Positions 1 to 9,645 are shown, numbered from the stretch's first letter. The stretch: 29,751 nt of DNA from Paulinella micropora (GCA_009731375.1 BJOX01000080.1:249739-279489); one strand, 5' to 3'. Translations and numbers: made by a program. The notes: generated by a model from the sequence alone, not told the origin.

Positions 1-108
1 GGTAGGAGAGGGGGTGGAGTACGCACAAGACAAGAAAAAAAAAACAAACAAACAAACAATAAGAAAAAAGAACCCTAGAAGCAATTTTTTTTAAAATAAA
101 AAAAAGCT

Positions 109-1479
109 ATGTCGGAACACTCGCACCCCGCCAAACGTCAGAAGACACATTCGCACACAGACACCGTGCCAGACAATCGGCTGTTTCTTTTGCCTTTAGA
201 CGTTTTGCCGATTGTCAGGGACCTGGCAGGTGCCGAGGAAGCCGCTGTGTGGACCCTCGTGTGCACGCCTTTCAAGACGGTTGTCACGACGGCCGAATTT
301 TGGGCACACTTTGAGCGCGAGCTCAAGTTAGAGCTCGAATCGCACCGCCAAATCTTGTCGCTGTTGGCCCCGGTTTGCCAGACCTTTTGCACACCACTGC
401 ACAGCCTGACCATCTTTCGTCTTTCGGAAGCCGGCCAAGAAAAACTAGTGCCGCTGGTCACCTCGATTAAAGTAAAAGAGTTGACACTTAAGGGCTCAAT
501 GTCGCCCAAGATTCTGCGGGCCTTCTCTGCTATTCAGAGCCTGCACCTCATCGGAAGCAAGTACACAAACGTATGTCTGCAGCAGCTGCTGCAGAGCGCA
601 AGCTCGCTTTTCTCGCTGCGCCTCGAACAAAGTGAGATCACGGACCCAGAGCTTCAGGCAGTACTGCCCAAATTCACGGGGCTGGAACGCCTGGGTTTGG
701 CGGAGTGCGTCAACATTACGGACTCGGCGCTGCAGGTGTTGACGCGCCTAAAAGCCTTGGACTTAGAAGATTGTCGACGAATCACTGGCCGGGGCCTCCA
801 GAATCTGCAACTTCAGGAGCTGAACCTGCACAAAAGAAATTATCTTACTGCCGGGGGAGCTCGCGCGGCTTTCCCCACGCTCGACAAACTCGACCGCCTG
901 AGCTTTTGCGGCTTTCCAGAGTCCGAGTTTAAGCTCCTAACGCAAATAAGAGAATGGCGTCATTTGGACTTACTGGACTGCAGCAGGATCACGGGCGCCG
1001 CTTTGCCCGACCTGTACACACTCCAGCTCGAGACCTTCAAGGTTACTCTCACGTGCTGTTCCGACCGCTCCGTCCGACATTTGTTAAAGTTTCCGGCCTT
1101 AGTAGAGCTCAGGCTGCGTGATTGCGACGGTCTCACCAGCCAGGACCTACTCTCGCTGCAGGCTTGCCCCAAGCTGAGCAAACTTGGGCTGTTGGACCGT
1201 CGCCGTCCAGGACCTCAGTGTCCTGCACGCTTTTCCTGTTCTTGCGGACTTAAGTCTCGATCAGGCCTAGACAACAACAGTGTAGCCGGACTGCAGCACT
1301 GCCGCTCGCTGCGACAAATTGAATTCAATCTCTGTGAAGGCATCACTTCCATTGCAGCGTTGCAGCAATGTCGGTCACTGCGCAAACTCTTCCTTATCGT
1401 CATGAGAAGGCAGATCCCACGGGCGGAGGTACAAGACTTCCGGCAGCAAAGGCCCCAGGTAGACATTTCTTTTACTTAA
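109..1479 (+). CDS. F-box-like / leucine-rich-repeat (FBXL/AMN1-type) protein
   Basis: A 456-aa ORF from an ATG after an A-rich leader. Residues ~28-75 resemble a degenerate F-box (LPLDVLPIVRDLAG followed by a VCTPFKTVV stretch). From ~85 to the end there are about a dozen cysteine-type LRRs of ~24 residues, such as LERLGLAECVNITDSAL and LVELRLRDCDGLTSQDL. Known family role: substrate receptors of SCF ubiquitin ligases; substrate unknown. LRR periodicity breaks between ~1200 and ~1270, where this frame reads Arg/Pro/Cys-rich but the +1 frame gives a good repeat (VAVQDLSVLHAFPVLADL); periodicity then returns. Two compensating 1-nt indels, real or assembly errors, explain this. Stop is TAA. The gene looks host-derived. 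Confidence 0.72.
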   Translation: MSEHSHPAKRQKTHSHTDTVPDNRLFLLPLDVLPIVRDLAGAEEAAVWTLVCTPFKTVVTTAEFWAHFERELKLELESHRQILSLLAPVCQTFCTPLHSLTIFRLSEAGQEKLVPLVTSIKVKELTLKGSMSPKILRAFSAIQSLHLIGSKYTNVCLQQLLQSASSLFSLRLEQSEITDPELQAVLPKFTGLERLGLAECVNITDSALQVLTRLKALDLEDCRRITGRGLQNLQLQELNLHKRNYLTAGGARAAFPTLDKLDRLSFCGFPESEFKLLTQIREWRHLDLLDCSRITGAALPDLYTLQLETFKVTLTCCSDRSVRHLLKFPALVELRLRDCDGLTSQDLLSLQACPKLSKLGLLDRRRPGPQCPARFSCSCGLKSRSGLDNNSVAGLQHCRSLRQIEFNLCEGITSIAALQQCRSLRKLFLIVMRRQIPRAEVQDFRQQRPQVDISFT

Positions 1480-1591
1480 AAACAAAAACAAAAAATCCCG
1501 CCCTCTTCCCCCCCAAGAAAGCCGTGCCTTATACGCAGGCTGTGTACAAAAAGGCAGTTCAGAGTGGCAAATTTGTTCCTTCCCTTTTTTT

Positions 1592-2419
1592 TCACACTAG
1601 CATGGCCAGGCTGGCCAGGCCGACCAGGCCGGCCACACCTGGGCGCACTGTGGCCCCACTCCCGGTAGCGCTACTGTCTGCGGGCGGGTCGCGGCAGCGC
1701 GCCTGGCCCACTAACTCCAGCGAGCAAGGAAGCTCCGCGTTCTGGCATGGAAAAACAAGTAGATATCGGAGCTGTTGATGTACTCGCCAGCCACATTGTT
1801 GTACGAGAAGCACGAGTTTGGGTTGGGGCAGGACGGCCCTTGCAAATACAAGTCCGCCTGTGGATCGGGATCTGTTTGCACGTACACGACGAACTGGTCG
1901 GGGTAAAGCGCCCGGCTCGCATTGAGTGACCGAACCTGCAGCTTCTCCAGGACGATACCAGCTGGGCAGTTCAGGTCAGGGCTGAGTTTTTGAAAACCGC
2001 CCGCGGCCACCGACATGTTGTGATTGCACGCGGGGCAGGGGCAGGCCTCCAGCTTGCGGCAGGACCAACGAGGTCAAATTTGCAAGGGACAACTAAACGC
2101 CTGGTTCTTGCAAATTTCGGGGCGCATGTCGGCTGTGATGCCGATGTCCAGGCCCGGCGCCTTGTTGAAGCACGTCGTGTCGGCGCCGCTGCTGCTCAGA
2201 TCCACGTAATAACGCAGCTTGCTTGAATTCACCCAGCTGGTCACGTCGAAAGTAGAGGTGTCCGTCGAGGCAACGCGCAGCTCACTCACGACCAGAACCT
2301 CATCCTCGCCGACTGTCGCTGGGCGCGGGGAGCCAGGCAGGGTCGCTCGCCGAAATTGTGCCTGTGCATCCGGTGCAGTCGCAACTTCCCCACGAAGGCC
2401 AAAAGTGCAGGACGATGGT
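1592..2419 (-). CDS. Putative secreted or GPI/membrane-anchored surface protein (disrupted exon)
   Basis: An unrecognised protein with Cys-containing segments (ADTTCFNKAPGLDIG, LEACPCPACNHN, GPSCPNPNSCF) and many potential N-glycosylation sites. The last ~20 residues are hydrophobic (GVAGLVGLASLAMLV then stop), like a GPI-attachment or C-terminal membrane tail. One frame runs from ~2419 to ~1715 but holds an in-frame TGA at 2074-2076; sense on both sides of it looks equally protein-like. The hydrophobic tail is in another frame, entered near a T-run at ~1750-1760. The 5' end is not defined; an upstream exon probably lies past the gap at 2643-2652. Function is inference only. Confidence 0.4.
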
Positions 2420-2519
2420 GGTCAAGAGCAACATCGAATCTTCTTAGATTTGCAACGGCCCAAAAAAAATGAACGAGCAACGGCCCAAAAAAGAAACGTA
2501 GGGCCACGGAGCAAAACAA

Positions 2520-2660
2520 CTACCGGAAGGGGGGGGGGGGCCGCTGGGGCACAGAAGGAAAGGGAGGCAGATGGGAGGAGGGGGGGGGCCTTGCACCTGT
2601 CTCGCGCGCCCCCCCCCCCCCCCCCCCCCCGCCCCCCCCCTTNNNNNNNNNNTAACCTGG
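2520..2660. repeat. Poly-G / poly-C low-complexity region with a 10-N gap
   Basis: A G-run at ~2529-2540, G-rich sequence to ~2590, then an almost pure C tract of ~30 nt running into ten Ns (2643-2652). Apparent ORFs here are homopolymer translations. The gap sits at a homopolymer that commonly stops assembly. Confidence 0.85.
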
Positions 2661-3100
2661 GTGCAATGTAGAACGTGGCGCGCAAAGTTCGCTACCGGCG
2701 CCATTACCTATTTTAGCCAAAACCTCCAACCTTTCCGCAGAAAGTCTTCACTAATTAAAATCGGACTTAACTAATTTTATATATATTTTCTTTAGTTTTA
2801 TAAACTGATTCATGAGCACAACGGCACCAAATTTCAGTCTGGCAGAGTGTTTTAACAGTTGGTCACGGGTTCGACCACCCCCCGTAGGTTCGACCACCCC
2901 GTAGGGCGCCAATCCAGGGATTGGGCTTCAATCGCCCGGTCTTTTTATTTATTTTGCTTTTTTTTTTCTTCCATAGACAGGTGTTAAGCAGTGATTCTTT
3001 AATTAATAGCCCGCCTCTTCGGCCGAGAATTTATCAAAATTAAACCAAACATTTTAAAAGCCTTTTCGGCGCGCGCTCACTGGGAGCGTGCCAAAAATAA
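2661..3100. other. Non-coding stretch with a short tandem repeat and hairpin
   Basis: No credible ORF. It holds an imperfect tandem repeat of a ~17-nt unit containing GTTCGACCACCCC (about 2867-2903) and a hairpin CCAATCC/GGATTGG at 2909-2924. GGTTCGACC resembles an RNA polymerase III B-box, but no cloverleaf forms, so it is not called a tRNA. Confidence 0.4.
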
Positions 3101-3101
3101 G

Positions 3102-4866
3102 TCAGCTGTGGGTGAAGAAGTTTTTGGCCGGTGCCGGTGCTGCTGCTGCTGCTGTGTAGTAGCGCACAGTGCCGCGTTTGGGCCCCGAGCGTTTGGCGGC
3201 ACGGCGTGGCCGGAAGGAGGTTTCCTTCTTCTTTGGTTTTGGGGTACTCGGAACGTCTTGACTAACGCAGCCATTGGCGCATCTCGAGAGGCATACATGT
3301 GGTCGCGTGTTGAGCCCGCAGTCAAAGCAAACAGTCGCTGTGCACTCTGGCTTCGGGCACAAATGTAGCCGGCGGTGGCGGCACCGACGGCAAAGCGGAG
3401 CTCGTCCCGGCCTATGATACTGGCGCCCGTACACGCCGCACACTGCACCTGCCTCGAAAGTCTGTGGCCCCACCAGTCGTCGACTGCCTTTTGTTCCCGG
3501 ACCCCCTCTCCGACCGCCGCCTCTGGACAGTCCTGCGCCAGTTCGACCTTCTGCGCCTCTTCCTCTGCCAACGCGGCTCGGAGGCCTTCTTCTTCCTGTG
3601 CCAACCGTGCTTGGTGGCGTTCCCGCGCGGCACTTTCGGACTGCTGCAAGCCCTGCGCATCTGCCAAACCAAGCCGCGAGGCCGTCTGCAGCCCCCCTGC
3701 CAGACTCATTATCAGACCCTTGTTGTTTTCTGTGCGAGAGGGGGGGGGGCGCGGGGTGCAAACCGAATGCTGCGCGCCGAACGTGGGAAAAAAAGTGGCG
3801 GCCCCCCCCCCCCTCCCTCATCGCGCGGATTCGTCTTTTTTTGGTGCGGGAAAGATGGAGTGTCTGTTGAGGCACAGCCTGCCACCGCACGTATACACCA
3901 ACCGCATCGGCTTGGCTTCGGCGGTATGGCACTGCAAGAGGAGCGCTAACTCAAGCGGGAATTCTTTAGGGTCGCAGACGAGGTCCGTTGTCTGCCAATG
4001 GACCTTGTGTTCAACTACGCCCTGCTTGCTCAGGTGCCTGACAGCGAAATCCAGCAGCGTGACCTGGAGGTGCTTGTCGTCTTTTACGTTCAGGTTGGTA
4101 CGCAAAGACCGCTTTTCTCGGGCCGCGGCAGCCAGGCATCCCAGCAGCACTCTCAGTTTGTGGTTGGGGCAAACCACCGCATACGCCAGGGAGGAGCCTA
4201 TGATTTTGACGGGCTTGGGGACAGACGTGAAAGCCAGCACCGGGGGCAGCCTGCGATGATGTCTTCGTTCGCAGTGGCAGTCCGTTTTCAGTCTGTACAC
4301 GACCGCGACTTGAGCGGCCGCTGTCTCCGGCAGCCTGGGTTTTGTGCGTTCCAGCGCTAGCCAGAGCACGGCAGGGTCTGCGGCGCGGTAGGCCGGCGCT
4401 AAGGTCTCGACAAGCTCTAGCACCTCGTGCACCCAATCCTCTGCTCCAGCCGCGTTCCTGAACTGTCCGATATGTTCGAATTCTTGCAAAACCGTGTCCC
4501 CCGTTTGTTTGAACAGGCTGTAATTCTGCCAGGCAGCGGTTGCGTGCGGGCAGGGGGTCAGGGGGAGAGTCTGCTGGATCAGCTGAAACGAAACCGGCGG
4601 CGCTTGCTGCTTGGTCTCGAGCAAACATCTGCCGAGCCAATCCAGCGCGCTCAGTGATAGGTTCGTCAGGTTGATGTACCAGTACTGTGCGCTCTCGAGA
4701 GGCAACGGATTCTCCCGCGGGCTGCCAGTGTTGCCGGTATCTTGTTTTTCCGTTGGGCTCTGGTCCGCGCCAGACTCAGACTCTTGTTGACAGTGCTAGT
4801 GAATCTTTTGGTGGCTTTGCTTAGCATGTTGTTGTTTTTTTTAGTAGTAAAAGAAGCTTCATCCAT
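3102..4866 (-). CDS. Unrecognised multi-exon host gene with Cys-rich C-terminus
   Basis: Probably one gene. The N-terminus starts at ATG 4866 (MDEASFTTKK) and is followed by a frame change near 4770. Next is a long coherent segment (to ~3900) with conserved-looking stretches such as SAQYWYINLTNLSLSALDWL and KIIGSSLAYAVVCPNHKL. An intron of ~200 nt with long C and T tracts then ends near CGCACAG at ~3735. After it come an Ala/Glu-rich helical stretch and a Cys-rich domain: a CAAC pair near 3440, then CPKPEC, CFDCG and HVCLSRC in a frame offset by one base near 3360. The tail is basic and Ala/Pro-rich, ending at the TGA at 3102. I do not recognise the family. Boundaries are inferred. Confidence 0.45.
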
Positions 4867-5019
4867 AAGTCACAACATTTTTTTTTGGCGTTTTGCGAGC
4901 TAACCCCCAACACACACACAAAAAAGGAAAAACACTGCAAAAAAACAGGCACCAGACGTTTGTGCTTTTTTTTTGGTATTCTTTTTTACGGTGTTAAGAA
5001 TGGAGGAGAGCCGAAGGGC

Positions 5020-5365
5020 GTGAGGGGGGGGGGGGGGGGGGGGGGGGGGGGANNNNNNNNNNNNNNNNNNNNNNNNNNNNNNNNNNNNNNNNNNNNNNNN
5101 NNNNNNNNNNNNNNNNNNNNNNNNNNNNNNNNNNNNNNNNNNNNNNNNNNNNNNNNNNNNNNNNNNNNNNNNNNNNNNNNNNNNNNNNNNNNNNNNNNNN
5201 NNNNNNNNNNNNNNNNNNNNNNNNNNNNNNNNNNNNNNNNNNNNNNNNNNNNNNNNNNNNNNNNNNNNNNNNNNNNNNNNNNNNNNNNNNNNNNNNNNNN
5301 NNNNNNNNNNNNNNNNNNNNNNNNNNNNNNNNNNNNNNNNNNNNNNNNNNNNNNNNNNNNNNNNN
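5020..5365. other. Poly-G tract followed by a 313-N assembly gap
   Basis: An uninterrupted run of ~29 G (to 5051) and one A precede unresolved Ns at 5053-5365. Nothing can be said about the missing sequence. Confidence 0.95.
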
Positions 5366-5426
5366 CACCTGCGCCCCTCTTGGCTTGCTTTTTTGTGGCG
5401 TGCCAACGATTTTTTACAACAAGCCA

Positions 5427-5567
5427 AGAAAAAAAGAGGAAGGGGGAAAAAAAGGAGGAAGAGAGGAGAAAAAAAAGAGGAAGGGGAAAAAAAAAGGAGG
5501 AAGAGAGGAGAAAAAAAAGAGGAAGGGGAAAAAAAAGGAGGAAGAGAGGAGAAAAAAAAGGGGGGGA
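5427..5567 (+). repeat. Purine-only minisatellite
   Basis: About 140 nt of pure A/G on the + strand, built of roughly three copies of a ~42-47-nt unit that combines GGAGGAAGAGAGGAG, an A8-9 run, GAGGAAGGGG and another A-run. Apparent Lys/Arg/Glu-rich ORFs across it are artefacts of composition. Confidence 0.9.
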
Positions 5568-5607
5568 AAGGTTCTGGTCGCACGGTTGTCCCTGCGACAC
5601 CCCATCG

Positions 5608-5823
5608 ATGCCGTGCGCTGTGCTAATGTTGCTGCTGTTGTGCCAAGCCCGGAGCGAACTGCGTAAGTTCTACGCGCCCAACTCGACGCGCGTGGTCGCG
5701 TACAGTGCCCTGCTGCCCAAACGAACAGTGCAATTGTTTGTGAACCGCGCCGTCGCGCTGGCCTGGGATGAGGGGGTAGGTGCGCTGAGCGCGGTCGTCG
5801 TCGCCAGGGGCGGGAAGCGCTGA
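5608..5823 (+). CDS. Short ORF with signal-peptide-like N-terminus
   Basis: A 71-aa ORF beginning MPCAVLMLLLLCQARSELRK: a hydrophobic Leu-rich core followed by polar residues, as in a secretion signal. The rest (AYSALLPKRTVQLFVNRAVA) is unrecognised. GC-rich codon use matches the nearby host genes. It could be a first exon, since GCGTAAGT at ~5661 would make a good splice donor. Low confidence because it is short and next to a gap. Confidence 0.3.
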   Translation: MPCAVLMLLLLCQARSELRKFYAPNSTRVVAYSALLPKRTVQLFVNRAVALAWDEGVGALSAVVVARGGKR

Positions 5824-5843
5824 CATTTTTTTTTTCAAACTTT

Positions 5844-5852
5844 ATGATGATG

Positions 5853-5896
<44 letters not shown>
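5844..5896 (+). repeat. (TTA)n microsatellite
   Basis: Some 16 uninterrupted ATT/TTA units. Similar runs occur at ~6135-6190 and, inverted, at ~29635-29680. Confidence 0.95.
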
Positions 5897-5897
<1 letters not shown>

Positions 5898-6190
5898 TAC
5901 CATCTGGGCCCTGTCGCCAGTTCGATTCCCGTCGGTGCCACCAGTATTTTCATTGAACATACCGCTCCGTCTGGACCAGTATTTTCATTGAACATACCGG
6001 TCCGTCTGGAAGTGTTGGAACTGCCCTTGCGGGGGTGTCATTAGAGCTTATCCGTCAATTCTTCGTACTCCCCTCACGGGTGAGACGATGGAGGCGCATG
6101 TGCAGAAATGCATCAGCCATTGACAGAGAAGCACTATTATTATTATTATTATTATTATTATTATGGTTATTATTATTATTATTATTATTC
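5897..6190 (+). repeat. Dispersed repeat module (SINE-like) ending in (TTA)n
   Basis: In order: a segment with a B-box-like AGTTCGATTCC and a tRNA-like GGTGCCACCA end (~5920-5942); a 35-bp tandem duplication beginning CCAGTATTTTCATTGAACA (~5940-6009, one mismatch); a unique segment; and a 71-bp block (6065-6135) found perfectly inverted at 29681-29751. The block runs straight into a TTA microsatellite in both copies. A tRNA-like head plus simple-repeat tail is typical of SINEs, but a gene-family 5' region is also possible because an ORF continues downstream of both copies. Confidence 0.55.
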
Positions 6191-6885
6191 TTTGTTGTTG
6201 TTGTTGTCGTTGCTGTTGGTTTGTTCTGCCACTGCCTTGTTCGCAAGAAACGAACGACTTCTTTCAAAACAACGGCGACCGGTATTGTATTCAGGGTAGT
6301 TCGTCCGCCGGCGTGTCGAAAGAAGTCGTTCAGGATCTTGTGAACAAGGCAATGTCAGAACAAGCCGCATCCATTAAGGAAATGCTAGCAGAAGAAAGAA
6401 AGTTGAGAGAGGAGGAAAGGAAGAAAAAAGAAGCGCAAGATCGGAAGGAAAAAGAGGCGCAAGAGAAGCGACAACGGGAAGAGGAGAGAAGAAAGAGGAA
6501 GAATTCGAAGAAGGAGAAGGAGGAGGAGGAGGAGGAGGAGGAGGAAAGCTCAGAAGAAGAGAACGAGAGAGTGAAGAAGAAGATGAAGAAGAATAACAAG
6601 AACAAGAAAAACTATGATGATAATGATAACAACAACAACAACAGCAACAGCAACAGCAACAACAACAGCAACAACAACAACAACAACAACAGCAACAACA
6701 ACAACAAAAATAGTAAGAGCGAGAGAGAAAGCTTGCTGGAGGATCTCATCGCGCGGATGGCAGCTGGCGCTCTGTCTGCTGGTAACTCACCTTCCACCCC
6801 CCAACGCGGCACCGGTCTCACCGCTCCCAGCTCACCTAACGCATGGGAGTTTGTTTTAGCATCGCTTGCGCTGACTCGGCGCTAA
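6163..6885 (+). CDS. Charged coiled-coil / poly-Asn protein
   Basis: An open frame of 240 aa. A hydrophobic Ile/Cys-rich stretch encoded by the TTA/TTG repeats is followed by LPCSQETNDFFQ, a long Glu/Lys/Arg heptad-like coiled coil (~60-140), an acidic block, then an Asn/Ser homopolymer region from AAC/AGC repeats (~150-185). It ends in a unique tail (SLLEDLIARMAAGALSAG; WEFVLASLALTRR) with TAA. An internal ATG at 6352 (MSEQAASIKEML) is a more conservative start. Family not recognised. The segment after the microsatellite weakly resembles the ORF after the inverted copy at ~29.6 kb. Confidence 0.45.
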   Translation: MVIIIIIIILCCCCCRCCWFVLPLPCSQETNDFFQNNGDRYCIQGSSSAGVSKEVVQDLVNKAMSEQAASIKEMLAEERKLREEERKKKEAQDRKEKEAQEKRQREEERRKRKNSKKEKEEEEEEEEESSEEENERVKKKMKKNNKNKKNYDDNDNNNNNSNSNSNNNSNNNNNNNSNNNNKNSKSERESLLEDLIARMAAGALSAGNSPSTPQRGTGLTAPSSPNAWEFVLASLALTRR

Positions 6886-7502
6886 CTTCAAATGCACGCA
6901 CCAGGTAGTTTGCATAGCTTTCACTTTTCTCCTTCATCTGAAAGATGTTTGAATTTGTTTTGTGTTTTTTTTCTTTGTAGTAGTGTAGTATTAATCGTAA
7001 TTTTTTGCACTGGCAGGTTTGTTATGGTCGAAAGCGTGATTAAGAACGTTTGTCGCGTGCAAGAGTTAAACAAACTTCTAATTTAGTTAGTATGATATTA
7101 CGGAGTTAGATTTATTATTTTTTTTAGTAATTAAAGAAATTTTGTTGTAGAATCTATGTATTTTGCGTGGCGACATCGCACTTCTCTTCCTCCCCCGTTC
7201 CCCCCTCCCCCCTCCCCCCCCCCGGGGGGAATTTATTGTAGGTAAAATCAATGTTTATTATCATAATAAAGTAAAATGCTTAATGTAAACAAAGATAAAC
7301 AAAATTAAAAGCAAATTCTGCATGTTGGGCATTGTTATCATCATAGATTCATAGTAGCCGGGACTATGAAAAAGGAGAAAGATTACCGTGTCGGACCGGT
7401 TCCTGCCTACCTCTAAAGATGAAGTTAAAGTGTATTACAATTAATAAAAACATGTTTTAATATTATTTTTATATGTTCTGCAATCAGTGAATTGATTTCC
7501 TT
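6886..7502. other. Host-virus transition, non-coding
   Basis: No credible gene. GC-rich host sequence gives way to AT-rich sequence here. It holds a C-rich tract with a G6 end (~7190-7229) and a hairpin CATAGT/ACTATG at 7350-7368. The left end of the viral element must lie in this interval or just beyond, but I found no terminal inverted repeat by eye. Confidence 0.5.
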
Positions 7503-7742
7503 TCATTTCCACACGTTTTCAAAAAAGTCCATATACTTCATGGAAAATTTCGGAAAAAGGGATACCCCCAAGATTGTCGAATGTTTAGTTCTATCTGACG
7601 AAGACAAATAGACATCCTCAGACAACTCCGCACTGCCTCCCTTTTGCCTTCTGTATGCCTTACCTGCCTTTTTCAATGCTTCACCATAGCTTATGTTATG
7701 CTTAGCAGAGTAAGCCTTAACGAACTTTATCCACTCGGTCAT
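7503..7742 (-). CDS. Small basic virion-core-like protein
   Basis: A 79-aa protein from ATG 7742, which follows a 5' hairpin by 2 nt (start chosen for that reason; the frame is open further upstream only through the hairpin). The N-terminus reads MTEWIKFVKAYSAKHNISYG followed by an EALKKAGKAYRRQKGG stretch. This W-x-FVK-x-Y...SY-x-EAL-x-x-A-x-x-Y pattern is a small conserved module in giant-virus and Polinton-like-virus core or DNA-binding proteins. A Lys/Arg-Gly tail precedes a Ser/Asp-rich region. Divergent from the gene at 7858, with an AT-rich shared upstream region. Function (DNA condensation or core) is by family inference. Confidence 0.6.
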   Translation of the reverse strand: MTEWIKFVKAYSAKHNISYGEALKKAGKAYRRQKGGSAELSEDVYLSSSDRTKHSTILGVSLFPKFSMKYMDFFENVWK

Positions 7743-7744
7743 TC

Positions 7745-7763
7745 GCGGAGACTTCGCCTCCGC
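7745..7763 (-). promoter_or_regulatory. 5' leader hairpin, class B, of the core-like gene
   Basis: On the coding strand, GCGGAG-GCGAAGT-CTCCGC, 2 nt before ATG 7742. A 25-nt block including it recurs before the ATPase gene with one substitution that preserves pairing as G-U. Confidence 0.65.
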
Positions 7764-7857
7764 ACCTCCACGGTTTTGGTGAAGCTTTTTCAAAAGGTTC
7801 CTATATTAATTATTTATTTTTTATTTTTTTATATTACCCTATATATACCGCCCTACT

Positions 7858-8136
7858 ATGACAACCCTAACAAGACTGTGTGAGAAGTTCCAAAAACTTT
7901 CTATTGAAGGCGAAAAAAAATCCTTCTCGTTGGAAGATGTTCAAAAGGTAATCCACGACGAAATAAAAACGATTGAAGAAAAGAGAAATACTCAACCCAA
8001 AGACACTTTTCAATTCGGCAAATACAAGGGAAAGAAGTTTGAAGATATCGCAAAGATTGATAAGCCATATATTGAATGGCTAGTTCGTCAGCCGTGGGTC
8101 CAGAATAAAGATGAATCGAAGAAGTATTTGCTTTAA
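7858..8136 (+). CDS. Small protein with exodeoxyribonuclease-X-like C-terminal module
   Basis: 92 aa. An N-terminal helical region (~1-45) is followed by FQFGKYKGKKFEDIAKID then PYIEWLVRQPW. The FGKYKGK-x-FE-(D/E)I...P-x-Y-(I/L)-x-W-L signature is the short module seen at the C-terminus of exonuclease-X-like proteins and in many phage and giant-virus small proteins. No catalytic exonuclease domain is present, so nuclease activity should not be assumed. TATA-like sequence lies at ~7838-7852. The gene is convergent with the zinc-finger ORF, 15 nt apart. Confidence 0.55.
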   Translation: MTTLTRLCEKFQKLSIEGEKKSFSLEDVQKVIHDEIKTIEEKRNTQPKDTFQFGKYKGKKFEDIAKIDKPYIEWLVRQPWVQNKDESKKYLL

Positions 8137-8151
8137 TGTTATCCAACCTTT

Positions 8152-8340
8152 TTACGTTTCTTTTTTTTCGCTTTCCTCGCGGGCTTTCTTAGCCTTTGTA
8201 AAGAACTTAATTAAGTTTTCCCGTCTAACATCGTCTTCATTTTTTGTAAAGTATGCGATAGCACAAGTTTCATCGCAGAATTGGTAGTTATCAACCGTAG
8301 CAGTTAATGTATCTTTTTTTTCGCACTCTTTACATGACAT
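8152..8340 (-). CDS. Small treble-clef / MYM-like zinc-binding protein
   Basis: 62 aa. CKEC at residues 3-6 and CDETC at 22-26 form a C-x2-C...C-x3-C set with an aromatic-rich C-terminal helix (IAYFTK), as in MYM/TRASH-type zinc knuckles. The C-terminus is a Lys/Glu helix. Such tiny zinc proteins are common in virophages and Polinton-like viruses; role unknown. Preceded by AT-rich sequence at 8345-8390. Confidence 0.5.
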   Translation of the reverse strand: MSCKECEKKDTLTATVDNYQFCDETCAIAYFTKNEDDVRRENLIKFFTKAKKAREESEKKET

Positions 8341-8390
8341 TGTATAGCACCTTCTAAATTATTGGAAAAATAAATATTTCTAAAAATAAT

Positions 8391-9645
8391 CTACGGGTCT
8401 TCTAACCAAGTAAGAGCATACTGAATACTTATCGTTTGAGCAGATGTTGCTTGTGATGTTATGGTTAATCTGTCGCCTGGTAGCATGTCATCCAAATCAT
8501 AATCATTTAGATTAACTGTCTCAGCAGCACTAGAATTTACAAAGATAACCGCAATGGTATTGCCATTTGCCACAGTCGCCGAAGTATCAAATGAAACCAG
8601 ACTTGTATTAGCATTATTTTCAACATAGACAGCATTTGTCAGAGTAGCATTTTTTATTACTTTAATAATACAACTAGTCTTAGAGTCCGTATTTAAGATA
8701 GTTAGTAGTCGCGGATAAACTATACTATAATTGGTAAGAGCACCACCTGAGGCAGTCGCATTATTTCTCATTGTAAAAACATGAGCAACAGCATTGGTCG
8801 CATTGGCGGTTCTTTCATAAATAAACGGGAATACCTCTCATAATTTCCGTTCCTTCAATGAAGCATCCAACACTAGCGACTTTAATATTTTGGACGGCTA
8901 CAACTCCACCAACATTCATTATATAGGTTGAAAAAGGTAGAGTGGTATTATTCAGTGTAGTTAAAGTTTGTGTGTTAGCATAACGAATGGCATGAACCAT
9001 TTGAAAATCTCCAGTATTTGGATTTTCAATATAAAAAGATACTTGACCAAACCCTAAATACTGAAACTTAATTTGAAAAACATTACCCTTCGTAAAATCA
9101 ATTGCGGGTATATATGTTTTACCATCAGCCTTATCAATATTCCAAGTTGATTGAGCATAACAATTAACCAGCGCCCCTCCTCTACAATGATATATTTTCA
9201 TTACTCCAGTTTCTCTACCAAAGAAAAATCCATCTGTAAAAGCATTATCACCTAATCCAACCGTAGCAAGATATTGAGCACCATTAGCCTCCGTTGTAGT
9301 CCATAAGGCAGTAAATCTTACACACACTCCCATACCAGCACGATATTTAATTCTTTTTTTTGATTGAATGTATCCGCTAGCCCCTGCCACGGCAGTTGTT
9401 GATATGCTAGCCATTGAATTCTTCATTTCAACGGTAGAATTAACAATAGCACTATCCCATTTATCAGAATTTACATTATACATAAATGTCTCTTGAATAA
9501 TCGGTGTGTATTGTGCTGTGGATATTTCACCGAATGCTGTCAAGTTGTCATCTGTTAATTTTGTTTTTAACTCTCCATAAGTTCCGCATTTCAAATTAAC
9601 ACAATTCCCTCCATCATCTTGTGCGACTAAATTTCGTTGGTGCAT
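8391..9645 (-). CDS. Beta-rich virion structural (fibre/receptor-like) protein, frameshifted
   Basis: Starts at ATG 9645, which lies inside the base of a class A 5' hairpin. The first 276 codons run to a TGA at 8815. From about 8826 the next frame continues without a break (FIYERTANATNAV) into the remaining ~140 residues, ending in LEDP at the TAG at 8391. One extra or missing base near the GGTATTCCCGTTT sequence joins them, for a protein of about 415 aa. Features: GELKTKLTDD near the N-terminus, IKYRAGMGVCVRFTALW, GDNAFTDGFFFGRETGVMKI and many Thr/Asn/Gly beta strands. This resembles the jelly-roll/lectin-like structural proteins common in phycodna-like viruses. Located immediately downstream of MCP. 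Role (surface or attachment) is inferred. Confidence 0.55.

Noticed and set aside
2219-2774. Several Pro/Gly-rich ORFs across the poly-C/poly-G tract and N gap
   Set aside because: Homopolymer translation; open only because of low complexity and Ns.
2850-2960. Possible tRNA from GGTTCGACC
   Set aside because: No acceptor, D-arm or anticodon stem can be formed.
5905-5942. tRNA gene ending GGTGCCACCA
   Set aside because: The T-stem does not pair and no 5' half is present; better explained as a SINE-like head.
6035-6343. ORFs of poly-Leu, poly-Tyr or poly-Asn over the TTA repeats
   Set aside because: Simple-repeat translations in all frames; no independent support.
7086-7502. Terminal inverted repeat of the viral element matching 21.75-23.5 kb
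   Set aside because: No convincing inverted match found by eye; a computed self-alignment would be needed.
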